Of a stretch of DNA of 13,993 bases, positions 1 through 5,641 are shown piece by piece (within the stretch, counting starts at the first letter, position 1; each line of letters opens with the position of its first letter). The translations under genes and the position numbers were made by a program. The notes under the pieces are model-generated. The model worked only from the letters and a program-made list of their open reading frames with translations, had not been told where the DNA came from and did no database searches. This DNA comes from an uncultured Rickettsiales bacterium (GTDB lineage: Bacteria; Pseudomonadota; Alphaproteobacteria; Rs-D84), in contig URSG01000020.1 in NCBI GenBank assembly GCA_900550565.1, positions 1 through 13,993 on the forward strand. Reading direction: 5' to 3'.

Positions 1-2
1 CC

Positions 3-59
3 TTCTGGGCGCGCCAGAATAAAAGATACCCGTGGTTAAAACCACGGGTGTTTTTTATT
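3..59 (+). terminator. Intrinsic terminator at left edge
   Basis: A perfect inverted repeat, ACCCGTGGT (28-36) and ACCACGGGT (41-49) with loop TAAA, is followed directly by GTTTTTTATT (50-59). This is a standard Rho-independent terminator for transcription entering from the left. Just before it lies a second short hairpin, TTCTGG (3-8) and CCAGAA (14-19), without a T run. The gene it ends is outside the window. Confidence 0.85.
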
Positions 60-207
60 CCGTGCAAGTCCCAGGATTTGAACCCGACCAGAGGGTTCGA
101 CAATGAGTAGGCAAGCCAAGTGATAACGCAGGCGAGCCGTCACGCGTGCCACGCAGACACGGCGGATTTTTATAATCCGACGTGGCGAGTGAATCCGCCG
201 GGTGCGC
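60..207. other. GC-rich structured intergenic stretch, unexplained
   Basis: No credible reading frame lies here, yet the stretch is dense in inverted repeats. GAACCC (80-85) pairs with GGGTTC (93-98). GCCGT (136-140) pairs with ACGGC (159-163) around a GCG/CGC core. CGGCGGATT (160-168) pairs with AATCCGCCG (192-200), and an alternative inner pairing is GGATT with AATCC. On the minus strand, a run around 75-90 reads like a tRNA T arm (loop TTCAAAT), but I could not fold a complete tRNA. It may be a small RNA or a degenerate RNA gene, and I cannot name a family. It sits between two terminators. Confidence 0.35.
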
Positions 208-246
208 CACAAATCAAACCGCTTTTTTGGGGCGGTTTTGTTTGTG
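208..246 (+). terminator. Long imperfect hairpin, possible terminator
   Basis: CACAAATCAAACCGC (208-222) pairs with GCGGTTTTGTTTGTG (232-246) with two mismatches. The core AAACCGC/GCGGTTT resembles the terminator after the giant gene at 13861. The T-rich 3' arm (TTTTGTTT) would serve as the U tract of the inner stem. If real, it ends a transcript coming from the structured stretch to its left. A role as an mRNA processing hairpin is also possible. Confidence 0.5.
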
Positions 247-263
247 ATGTATGAAAAAAATCC

Positions 264-302
264 TTGTTTTTTGCGATATTATTTGAATACAATGCACAAA
301 AG
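264..302 (+). promoter_or_regulatory. Promoter and ribosome binding site of lipoprotein gene
   Basis: A sigma70-type pair, TTGTTT (264-269) and TACAAT (288-293), has an 18-base spacer and predicts a start near 300. AAAAGG (297-302) is a plausible Shine-Dalgarno sequence eight bases before the ATG at 311. This supports that ATG over the out-of-frame ATG at 202. Confidence 0.5.
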
Positions 303-310
303 GTATTTAT

Positions 311-775
311 ATGAAACGTGTATTGATTTTATTTTTGCCGTTGGCCGTCGCCGCCTGCAACAGTATGTATATCAAACCCGGCACACTGGACAAGAATGAT
401 GTTATATATGTGGATCGTGGTGGCTATCAATTGCAACACTTTATAAAAAACAGTCTGGAAAAGCGCGGATATAATGTAACCGTTGGATACAAGAAATCGT
501 CAATAGGAACAACATACATTGCATCAGATGATTCTGCTTCAATAATATCCACATCAGACATCGGCACAGCCAGATACATAGTCCAAGTGGAAGAAAGAAC
601 CCCAACATTTAATCCATTTTGGTGTCCTTTTAATGGGTTCTGGTGGTGGCGATTTAATGTTTCCATCGCAGACAATAAAACTGGACAAGAAATATTTGGC
701 TGGACTGGTCGGGGATGTGCAAACAGCTCGTTGCGAAAACTGGACGACGCGCTGGACACACTGGAAATGAAATAA
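311..775 (+). CDS. Small outer-membrane-type lipoprotein, unknown function
   Basis: This is a 154-residue protein. It starts with a lipoprotein signal peptide: basic MKR, hydrophobic LILFLPLAV, then the lipobox VAAC with Cys16 as the lipidation site. The mature protein should therefore be membrane-anchored on the periplasmic side. The residue after Cys16 is Asn rather than Asp, so the inner-membrane retention signal is absent and transport to the outer membrane is likely. The body alternates short beta-like segments with one helix (about residues 38-52), and a very aromatic patch FWCPFNGFWWWRF lies near residues 101-113. I do not recognise the family. The gene stands alone, with its own promoter upstream and a terminator directly downstream. 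Confidence is high that it is coding and exported, and low for any role. Confidence 0.85.
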   Translation: MKRVLILFLPLAVAACNSMYIKPGTLDKNDVIYVDRGGYQLQHFIKNSLEKRGYNVTVGYKKSSIGTTYIASDDSASIISTSDIGTARYIVQVEERTPTFNPFWCPFNGFWWWRFNVSIADNKTGQEIFGWTGRGCANSSLRKLDDALDTLEMK

Positions 776-797
776 ACGGTTTCATTACTTGCTATAA

Positions 798-824
798 AAA
801 AATGCCCCGATGGGGCATTTTTTA
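798..824. terminator. Bidirectional terminator between convergent genes
   Basis: AAAAATGCCCC (798-808) and GGGGCATTTTT (812-822) form an 11-bp stem with loop GAT, flanked by A-rich and T-rich sequence (TTTTTATT on the plus strand, A tract on the other side). It serves the lipoprotein gene on the plus strand and the rubrerythrin gene on the minus strand. The rubrerythrin stop codon (822-824) sits at its edge. Confidence 0.9.
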
Positions 825-1451
825 TTCGTCAATCGCGGCATATTCGCAAAAGCCTTCGTTCGTGTCGCAACGGGAAATTGTTCCCTCGCTGATAAAGTAT
901 CCCTGGGGGTGCAGGCACGCTGGGCATACCTTTGGTGCCTCGGTCCCGATGTGCCACATACCACAATTTGTGCAACGCCACATAACAATATGGTCTTGTT
1001 TGAACAGTGTTCCGTCTTCAATCGCGTCAATCAGCGCACGATAGCGTGATTCGTGATAGCGTTCTGCATAACCGATGTTTTTCAGAACGTCTGCGATTGC
1101 AGGAAAACCTTCTTGGGCGGCAACCTGGGCAAACTTTGGATACATATTTGTGTTTTCTTCGTGTTCACCAAACGCGGCCGCCTGCAAGTTTTCCAATGTT
1201 GTGCCGATTTTTCCCGCAGGATATGACGCAGTTATTTCCAAATCGCCCCCTTCTAGGAATTTGAACAAGCGTGACGCGTGTTCTCTTTCCTGTTCGGCTG
1301 TTTCCAAGAATATTTTTGAAATTGCCTGATAGCCTTCGTCTTTGGCCTTGGACGCAAAGAATGTATAGCGGTTGCGCGCCTGGGATTCCCCGGCAAACGC
1401 AATCAACAGATTCTTTTCAGTCTGTGTTCCTTTTAATGATGTTTGTGCCAT
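822..1451 (-). CDS. rbr: Rubrerythrin (diiron peroxidase with rubredoxin domain)
   Basis: This is a non-haem iron peroxide-scavenging protein of about 209 residues, cytoplasmic in the known family. The N-terminal ferritin-like domain shows the expected diiron-site segments: GESQARNRY, ETAEQEREH (ExxH), GEHEE and AERYHESRY. The C-terminal rubredoxin domain has CTNC, twelve residues, then CPAC, followed by HPQGYF, the canonical spacing. The start at 1451 is chosen over the in-frame GTG at 1457 because AGGAG (1465-1461, minus strand) lies nine bases from the ATG but only three from the GTG. After the usual family end there is a tail of about 20 residues with two more cysteines, which is unusual. 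The gene lies 70 bases downstream of obg with its own promoter and palindrome, so it is probably regulated separately. Its presence suggests a low-oxygen lifestyle. Confidence 0.96.
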   Translation of the reverse strand: MAQTSLKGTQTEKNLLIAFAGESQARNRYTFFASKAKDEGYQAISKIFLETAEQEREHASRLFKFLEGGDLEITASYPAGKIGTTLENLQAAAFGEHEENTNMYPKFAQVAAQEGFPAIADVLKNIGYAERYHESRYRALIDAIEDGTLFKQDHIVMWRCTNCGMWHIGTEAPKVCPACLHPQGYFISEGTISRCDTNEGFCEYAAIDE

Positions 1452-1480
1452 ATTCACTTTCTCCTTTTTTTTCTGATTTT

Positions 1481-1520
1481 ATTGACAGGTCAATTCTACC
1501 AGAAAATGTCAGAAAAGCAA
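1481..1520 (-). promoter_or_regulatory. Rubrerythrin promoter with overlapping palindromic operator
   Basis: Reading the minus strand, TTGCTT (1520-1515) and TAGAAT (1498-1493), 16 bases apart, form a reasonable sigma70 promoter with a start near 1486. A perfect palindrome, ATTGACAGGTCAAT (1481-1494), begins inside the -10 box and covers the predicted start site. That is where a repressor would block transcription. The regulator is unknown. It does not fit the textbook PerR box or the FNR site (TTGATNNNNATCAA). Confidence 0.55.
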
Positions 1521-1521
1521 A

Positions 1522-2529
1522 TTATTCGGTTATGGCTAAAAATTTTTTCTCTATTGCGGCGACCAGTTCCGAAATGCCCACACGACCAGCCGCGCTGATT
1601 GTCATAATTTCAGGCTTCTTTTTACGGCCAAATGATTTTTTAAATTCTGTCACGCGCGCCTTTAATTCATCGGGTGCGATGGCGTCAATCTTGTTTATCA
1701 CGACCATTTCAGGTTTGCCCACCAGACCGCCACCATACGAATCCATTTCGTGGCGAATTGCCGCATATCGCGACGCCCAATCGGGTTCTGTTCCGTCAAT
1801 AACATGCAGAATCATTTTGGTGCGTTCTGCATGCCCCAAGAAACGGTCGCCCAGGCCGACGCCAGTATGCGCCCCCTGGATAAGTCCAGGCAAATCAACC
1901 AATACAAATTCGCGATTGTGGGCATACATTACCCCCAGTTGCGGATTCAGCGTTGTGAACGGATAATTTGCAATCTTTGGCCGTGCCGCCGTCACCGCCG
2001 ACAACAGCGTGGATTTCCCAGCGTTCGGAAATCCAACCAATCCAATATCTGCAATCAGTTTCAGTTGCAATACAACCGTGCGCGCTTCGCCCGGCAGGCC
2101 GTCGTTCGCCTGGCGTGGGGCGCGGTTTGTCGGACTTTTAAAATGCAGATTTCCCCAACCACCATTTCCACCACGTGCCGCGCGATATTCCATACCGTCC
2201 GCCGACAGGTCTGCGTATTCAATTTCTTCGTTTTCAGACAAAATCACAGTTCCAGTTGGCACCGGCAAAACCAGCGTTTCACCCGATGCGCCTGTGCGCA
2301 TTTTGCCCATACCATTTTCGCCACGCCCGGCGGCAAAATTCGTTTTATAGCGATAATCAATCAGCGTATTCACATTTGGCACCGCGCGAAAGATAATATC
2401 GCCACCACGGCCACCATCGCCACCGTTGGGACCACCAAATTCAATATACTTCTCCCTGCGAAAACTGGCACTGCCGTTGCCACCGTCGCCTGCTTTGATT
2501 GTAATCTTTGCTTTATCTAAGAATTTCAT
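1522..2529 (-). CDS. obg: GTPase Obg (CgtA), ribosome assembly
   Basis: Obg is an essential GTPase that binds the 50S ribosomal subunit and links ribosome maturation to growth and stress. The 335 residues show the glycine-rich Obg fold (about 1-158, with GDGGNG and GGPNGGDGGRGG), then the GTPase domain: G1 GFPNAGKS (166-173), a TT switch near 192, G3 DLPG (212-215), G4 NKID (279-282) and G5 SAA (312-314). The protein stops soon after G5, so it lacks the optional OCT extension found in some family members. AGGAT lies a few bases upstream of the ATG at 2529. The gene is divergent from the tmRNA gene and upstream of rubrerythrin on the same strand. Nothing is broken. Confidence 0.98.
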   Translation of the reverse strand: MKFLDKAKITIKAGDGGNGSASFRREKYIEFGGPNGGDGGRGGDIIFRAVPNVNTLIDYRYKTNFAAGRGENGMGKMRTGASGETLVLPVPTGTVILSENEEIEYADLSADGMEYRAARGGNGGWGNLHFKSPTNRAPRQANDGLPGEARTVVLQLKLIADIGLVGFPNAGKSTLLSAVTAARPKIANYPFTTLNPQLGVMYAHNREFVLVDLPGLIQGAHTGVGLGDRFLGHAERTKMILHVIDGTEPDWASRYAAIRHEMDSYGGGLVGKPEMVVINKIDAIAPDELKARVTEFKKSFGRKKKPEIMTISAAGRVGISELVAAIEKKFLAITE

Positions 2530-2549
2530 TTTTTATCCTGTTTGTCTTG

Positions 2550-2555
2550 ATTATA
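2550..2555 (-). promoter_or_regulatory. -10 box of obg promoter
   Basis: On the minus strand TATAAT (2555-2550) lies 20 bases before the obg ATG, giving a short leader of about 14 bases. No good -35 hexamer sits at the usual distance (GTGGAA or TGTGGA at best). The tmRNA promoter points the other way only ten bases further on, so the two promoters overlap and may compete. Confidence 0.5.
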
Positions 2556-2565
2556 ACTTAAAAAC

Positions 2566-2594
2566 TTGCAATTTCCACAGTAAATATTTATAAT
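2566..2594 (+). promoter_or_regulatory. tmRNA promoter
   Basis: TTGCAA (2566-2571) and a perfect TATAAT (2589-2594) are separated by 17 bases, predicting a start near 2601. This agrees with the 5' side of the acceptor piece. The tRNA gene at 7382 uses the same two hexamers. Confidence 0.8.
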
Positions 2595-2680
2595 ACCCTT
2601 GTCACGCAAGTGATGATGATTCTGAAATCTTTGTGGAATAGACGTTTTGGACTGGGGGGCGGTACCCCACAGCTCCACCA

Positions 2681-2743
2681 TTATTATTTCAGAGAATCAT
2701 TGTGGCTGTGAATATTCAGACAGCGGCCAGAATGATTTTTATT
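2681..2743 (+). other. tmRNA intervening segment, removed on maturation
   Basis: These 63 bases lie between the encoded CCA of the acceptor piece and the first base of the coding piece. They fold back on themselves: AATCATT (2695-2701) is perfectly complementary to AATGATT (2731-2737), and TGGCTGT pairs imperfectly with ACAGCGGCCA inside. The hairpin would stack on the acceptor stem in the precursor. In known two-piece tmRNAs this loop is excised by tRNA-processing nucleases. Confidence 0.75.
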
Positions 2744-2843
2744 GGGGCTGACATAGTTTCGACAGGCGCAGTAAAGACAAAAGATTGAATCCGACGTGGC
2801 GTCGTTAAAAGCCGATTAAAAACTGAATGGCGATAGAATCGCT

Positions 2844-2879
2844 GCGAACGACAATGTTCGCCTTGCAATGGCTGCCTAA
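2844..2879 (+). other. tmRNA tag-peptide reading frame
   Basis: GCG AAC GAC AAT then seven more codons and TAA encode ANDNVRLAMAA. The ANDN start matches alphaproteobacterial tags, and the terminal AA is the degradation signal read by ClpXP in the known system. The preceding codon GCT is also Ala and in frame, so the resume codon could be at 2841, adding one residue. The Arg and the MAA ending are less usual than the LAA or VAA ending. Confidence 0.85.
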
Positions 2880-3005
2880 TATGGCATCGGATATGATTGG
2901 CGATTGTTGATTATATCCACTTCGCTTATTGCGGGGCCGTCGGGTGCCCGGCAACAGAAACCCGACATTTAATTTAACACCAAGACTAAGGCAAAGGCAG
3001 AAGAT

Positions 3006-3236
3006 ATGTTTGGAAAAATTAAAAAAGTATTCTTTACAAGTATGTTCGGTATTTTGTACATCTCGTTTATGGCACAGATGGTTTATATACTGGGCTGGGT
3101 TCCTGGAATTGAAACAAAAATGTTCTATATGGGCGTATTGGCACTGGAATGGTTCATTTTGATTGCAGCACGCTATTTGTCAAAGCGTTCCAGCAACACC
3201 GCGCAATACAACAATTTTAACGGCCGTCGTCGTTAA
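3006..3236 (+). CDS. Small two-helix membrane protein, unknown
   Basis: This 76-residue protein has two hydrophobic stretches likely to span the inner membrane (about residues 9-31 and 39-57), separated by a short loop with PGIE, and a basic, polar C-terminal tail ending in RRR. AAAGG (2993-2997) sits eight bases before the ATG and supports this start. I do not recognise the family. It directly follows the tmRNA coding piece with no terminator or convincing promoter in between, and a strong terminator follows it. It may therefore be expressed by read-through from the tmRNA promoter. It could be a lineage-specific membrane protein. That it is translated is likely but not proven. Confidence 0.7.
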   Translation: MFGKIKKVFFTSMFGILYISFMAQMVYILGWVPGIETKMFYMGVLALEWFILIAARYLSKRSSNTAQYNNFNGRRR

Positions 3237-3257
3237 ACGTATGCGTCCAGACATTTG

Positions 3258-3286
3258 AATCCCCCGTTTTCTGGGGGATTTTTATT
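3258..3286 (+). terminator. Terminator after small membrane protein
   Basis: AATCCCCC (3258-3265) pairs perfectly with GGGGGATT (3273-3280) around a 7-base loop, followed by TTTATT. It ends transcription of the tmRNA and small-protein unit and isolates the Lon-like operon. Confidence 0.9.
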
Positions 3287-3290
3287 AGCC

Positions 3291-3318
3291 TTGAAATCTT
3301 GTAAAAATATCTTATATT
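3291..3318 (+). promoter_or_regulatory. Promoter of the Lon-like operon, leaderless arrangement
   Basis: TTGAAA (3291-3296) and TATATT (3313-3318), 16 bases apart, make a good sigma70 promoter. The predicted start at about 3325 lies only about three bases before the ATG at 3328, and no Shine-Dalgarno sequence is present. The transcript is therefore probably leaderless or nearly so. Confidence 0.6.
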
Positions 3319-3327
3319 TAATGCACT

Positions 3328-5085
3328 ATGAAAGAATATATTTTACCATTTCGTGATTTAGTTGTTCACCCGGGTGTGACCGCCCCTGTGTATGTTGATA
3401 ATCCACAGTCATTGGCCTGTATTGATGCAGCCGTGGCAAGCGGTGGACGCGTTGTTTTAACGCCACAACATTCGTGGGCGTATCCATCGGCACCTGATGA
3501 TATTTATACGATTGGCACAATCGGCGACATTGCGCACGTGTTGCGTATGCCGGACGGTTCTGCACACGTTATTATATTGACCACGCACGCGGTAAATCTG
3601 CACGACATTACGGTCACAAACGGTTTATTTATGGCCGATACCAGCAACATTGAAATCGCATCTGATGACACCGCCGAACAGACGTTGGCATTGCGTGATA
3701 AAATCGCCGAAAATATGCAGTTGTTGTCTGGCGCGCGCAAGTTCAAGATGGACAGACTGCGTGGCATTATTCAGAACTATCCAATGGGCGCATTTGTTGA
3801 CACGATTGTTCAAATGGCCGGTCTGGACACAGATGTGGCGGTGCGCGTGCTGGCCGCGACCAGTTGGTCGGACAAATTAATGATTTTGCTGGAACAAATC
3901 AACCTGATGTTGGCAACTGCAAAAATAGAAGATTCAATCAATCGCCGCATTCAACAACAAATGGAACGTGGCCGCCGCGAGGCGATATTACAGGAAAAAA
4001 TGCGCGCGATTCAACACGAAATGGGCGAAGATAACGACGAAATGGATTCTGAAAATATGCGCAAGCGTATTGAACGTGCCGGCCTGCCCACAGACGTGCG
4101 CGACAAGGCGATGACCGAATGGCGTCGTATGCGTTCAATGGCACCGATGTCAAACGATGGTGCGTTGCTGAAAACATATTTGGACGAATTGCTGTCAATG
4201 CCGTGGAATAAATCAGATAAATCTGTGATTGACCTGGGGGTTGCGCGCAATGTGTTGGACGCTGAACATTCTGGAATGCAACCAATCAAAGACCGCATTT
4301 TGGAACACATCGCCGTTATGAAAAAAACTGGTAAAAACCAGGGCAGTATTTTATGCCTGGTTGGTGCACCAGGCGTTGGAAAAACATCACTGGGCAAATC
4401 GGTTGCGCGCGCACTGGGACGAAAATATCAACGCATATCGCTGGGCGGTATTTCAGACGAAGCGCATTTCCGCGGTCATCGCAAGACCTACATCGGGGCC
4501 CAGACTGGGCGCATTATGGACGCACTGAAACGGTGCAAGGCGAACAATCCGGTAATTGTCCTGGACGAAATTGATAAAATGGGACGCGATTGGCGTGGCG
4601 ACCCAGAATCTGCATTGTTGGAAATACTGGACCCAGAACAGAACAAAACGTTTCGCGATCATTATTTGGAAGTTGACTTTGACCTGTCTAATGTAATGTT
4701 TATAGCAACCGCAAACAGCCTGAATATGTCCAGTGCATTAAAAGACCGTATGGAAATCATTGAAATTCCTGGATACAGCGAAGATGACAAGGTTCAGATT
4801 GCACGCGAACACCTGATTGCGCGCGCTGCGCACGACACGGGCTGGGATATAAAAAATATCGTGATTGACGACGATGCGTTGCGCCACTTGATTCGCAATT
4901 ATACATCTGAACAAGGCGTGCGTGAATTACAACGTGAATTGACGGCGATTCTGCGTCGCACCCTGTTGTTAAACGATGGCGAAGATACTAAAACAGAATT
5001 TACAATCGCAAAAATTGACGAACTGTTGGCGTCGCATAAATCCGCCGGATTTTCCAAACGCATTGGTTTCGGCGTCAGAATATAA
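3328..5085 (+). CDS. Lon-family AAA+ ATPase lacking the protease domain
   Basis: Lon normally unfolds and degrades damaged and regulatory proteins. Its usual length is about 780-820 residues; this one has 585. Visible in order: the Lon N-domain (from residue 1, LPFRDLVVHPG), the long helical linker (about 190-240, QMERGRREAILQEKMRAIQ), Walker A GAPGVGKTS (346-354, close to its place in E. coli Lon), pore-loop TYIGA, Walker B VIVLDEIDK (409-417), sensor-1 region FIATAN, arginine region LKDRMEII and the alpha subdomain (EQGVRELQRE). It then ends at GFGVRI. The whole Ser-Lys protease domain is absent. The stop overlaps the tsaB ribosome binding site, and no protease remnant follows in any frame. 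The ATPase residues look intact, so it may act as an unfoldase, chaperone or regulatory subunit. The start is fixed by the promoter; no Shine-Dalgarno is seen. Confidence 0.95.
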   Translation: MKEYILPFRDLVVHPGVTAPVYVDNPQSLACIDAAVASGGRVVLTPQHSWAYPSAPDDIYTIGTIGDIAHVLRMPDGSAHVIILTTHAVNLHDITVTNGLFMADTSNIEIASDDTAEQTLALRDKIAENMQLLSGARKFKMDRLRGIIQNYPMGAFVDTIVQMAGLDTDVAVRVLAATSWSDKLMILLEQINLMLATAKIEDSINRRIQQQMERGRREAILQEKMRAIQHEMGEDNDEMDSENMRKRIERAGLPTDVRDKAMTEWRRMRSMAPMSNDGALLKTYLDELLSMPWNKSDKSVIDLGVARNVLDAEHSGMQPIKDRILEHIAVMKKTGKNQGSILCLVGAPGVGKTSLGKSVARALGRKYQRISLGGISDEAHFRGHRKTYIGAQTGRIMDALKRCKANNPVIVLDEIDKMGRDWRGDPESALLEILDPEQNKTFRDHYLEVDFDLSNVMFIATANSLNMSSALKDRMEIIEIPGYSEDDKVQIAREHLIARAAHDTGWDIKNIVIDDDALRHLIRNYTSEQGVRELQRELTAILRRTLLLNDGEDTKTEFTIAKIDELLASHKSAGFSKRIGFGVRI

Positions 5086-5095
5086 AGGCACGTAA

Positions 5096-5641
5096 ATGAT
5101 ATTGGTTATAAACACATCTGGGAATAATCTGGAATTTGTTTTGGGTGACAAATACGCCCAGATTCCTGTGGAAAAACAATCGCTGGCATTGCCAACAGAA
5201 TGCGAAAAATTTATGCGCGACTGTGGCGTGGCATGGCGTGATTTGCGCGCAATCGCCGTCGTCGTCGGCCCCGGCAGTTTTACTGGGATTCGTTTGGGCA
5301 TCGCCTATGCCAAGGGATTGGCAATGGGACTGAATATCCCAGTGGTGCCAATCAATGCATTTGAATTATATCTGGCGGCAAACCCAGACGCGTTTGTTGC
5401 GATTGATTCTGGGCGTGGGGATTTCTTTGTTGCGTCACAGAAAACGCCACCACAAACAATGGGAATTGACGAATTGGAAACGCGCCAGATGGAATGTCCG
5501 CTGACCGTCGGCCACAAACCGTTTAATTTGAAACTGGCAACAGGTATTGCCGAAACAAAACTGGCCAGTAATAACACAGAACCTGTGGTGCCGATGTATC
5601 TGCGTCCCAGTTATGCCGAAGAACACGCGAAAAAATGTTAA
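5096..5641 (+). CDS. tsaB: TsaB, tRNA t6A biosynthesis subunit
   Basis: TsaB partners TsaD and TsaE to attach the threonylcarbamoyl group to A37 of ANN-decoding tRNAs. It is the non-catalytic ASKHA-fold member that dimerises with TsaD. The protein is 181 residues, shorter than the common 220-230, but shows the start ILVINTS, the signature GPGSFTGIRLG (58-68) and the family ending YLRPSYAE. AAAGG (5084-5088) overlaps the stop of the Lon-like gene and lies seven bases before the ATG, suggesting translational coupling. It overlaps rimI by seven bases. The tsaB-rimI pairing is common in bacteria; a Lon relative as first gene is not. Confidence 0.94.
   Translation: MILVINTSGNNLEFVLGDKYAQIPVEKQSLALPTECEKFMRDCGVAWRDLRAIAVVVGPGSFTGIRLGIAYAKGLAMGLNIPVVPINAFELYLAANPDAFVAIDSGRGDFFVASQKTPPQTMGIDELETRQMECPLTVGHKPFNLKLATGIAETKLASNNTEPVVPMYLRPSYAEEHAKKC

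Larger units (their letters stand above)
2601..2980 (+). ncRNA. ssrA: Transfer-messenger RNA, circularly permuted two-piece form
   Basis: tmRNA rescues stalled ribosomes and tags the nascent protein for degradation. Here the 3' acceptor half precedes the coding half. The acceptor piece holds a T arm (stem TGGGG 2653-2657, loop 2658-2664, stem CCCCA 2665-2669), then CAGCTCC (2670-2676), A and an encoded CCA (2678-2680). The coding piece starts with GGGGCTG (2744-2750), which pairs with CAGCTCC as a 7-bp acceptor stem with one G-U. Helix P2 can form between ATCTTTGT (2627-2634) and ACAAAAGAT (2777-2785, one bulged A). After the tag an H-type pseudoknot is visible: GGGC 2934-2937 with GCCC 2946-2949, and GTCGGGT 2939-2945 with ACCCGAC 2960-2966. 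The mature 5' end of the acceptor piece and the 3' end of the coding piece are estimates. No terminator follows before the next gene. Confidence 0.93.

Noticed and set aside
64..110. tRNA on the minus strand
   Set aside because: Only a T-arm-like segment can be formed. There is no matching acceptor 5' strand, no CCA and no valid anticodon arm (position 33 would not be T).
174..187. 14-base identity AATCCGACGTGGCG with the tmRNA (2788-2801), suggesting a second tmRNA fragment
   Set aside because: One shared 14-mer within a 14-kb window is close to chance expectation, and the surrounding tmRNA structure is not present.
202..399. Open frame of 65 residues before and overlapping the lipoprotein gene
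   Set aside because: It runs through a terminator-like hairpin and the lipoprotein promoter, has no ribosome binding site and a random composition.
1271..2520. Plus-strand open frames of 231 and 256 residues opposite obg
   Set aside because: They lie entirely or mostly antisense to the well-supported Obg coding region, have no domain-like features and no ribosome binding site. They are frame shadows.
5040..5641. The Lon-like gene as a frameshifted full-length lon
   Set aside because: The sequence after its stop encodes an intact TsaB with conserved motifs, and no frame contains the Lon protease segments with the catalytic Ser and Lys.
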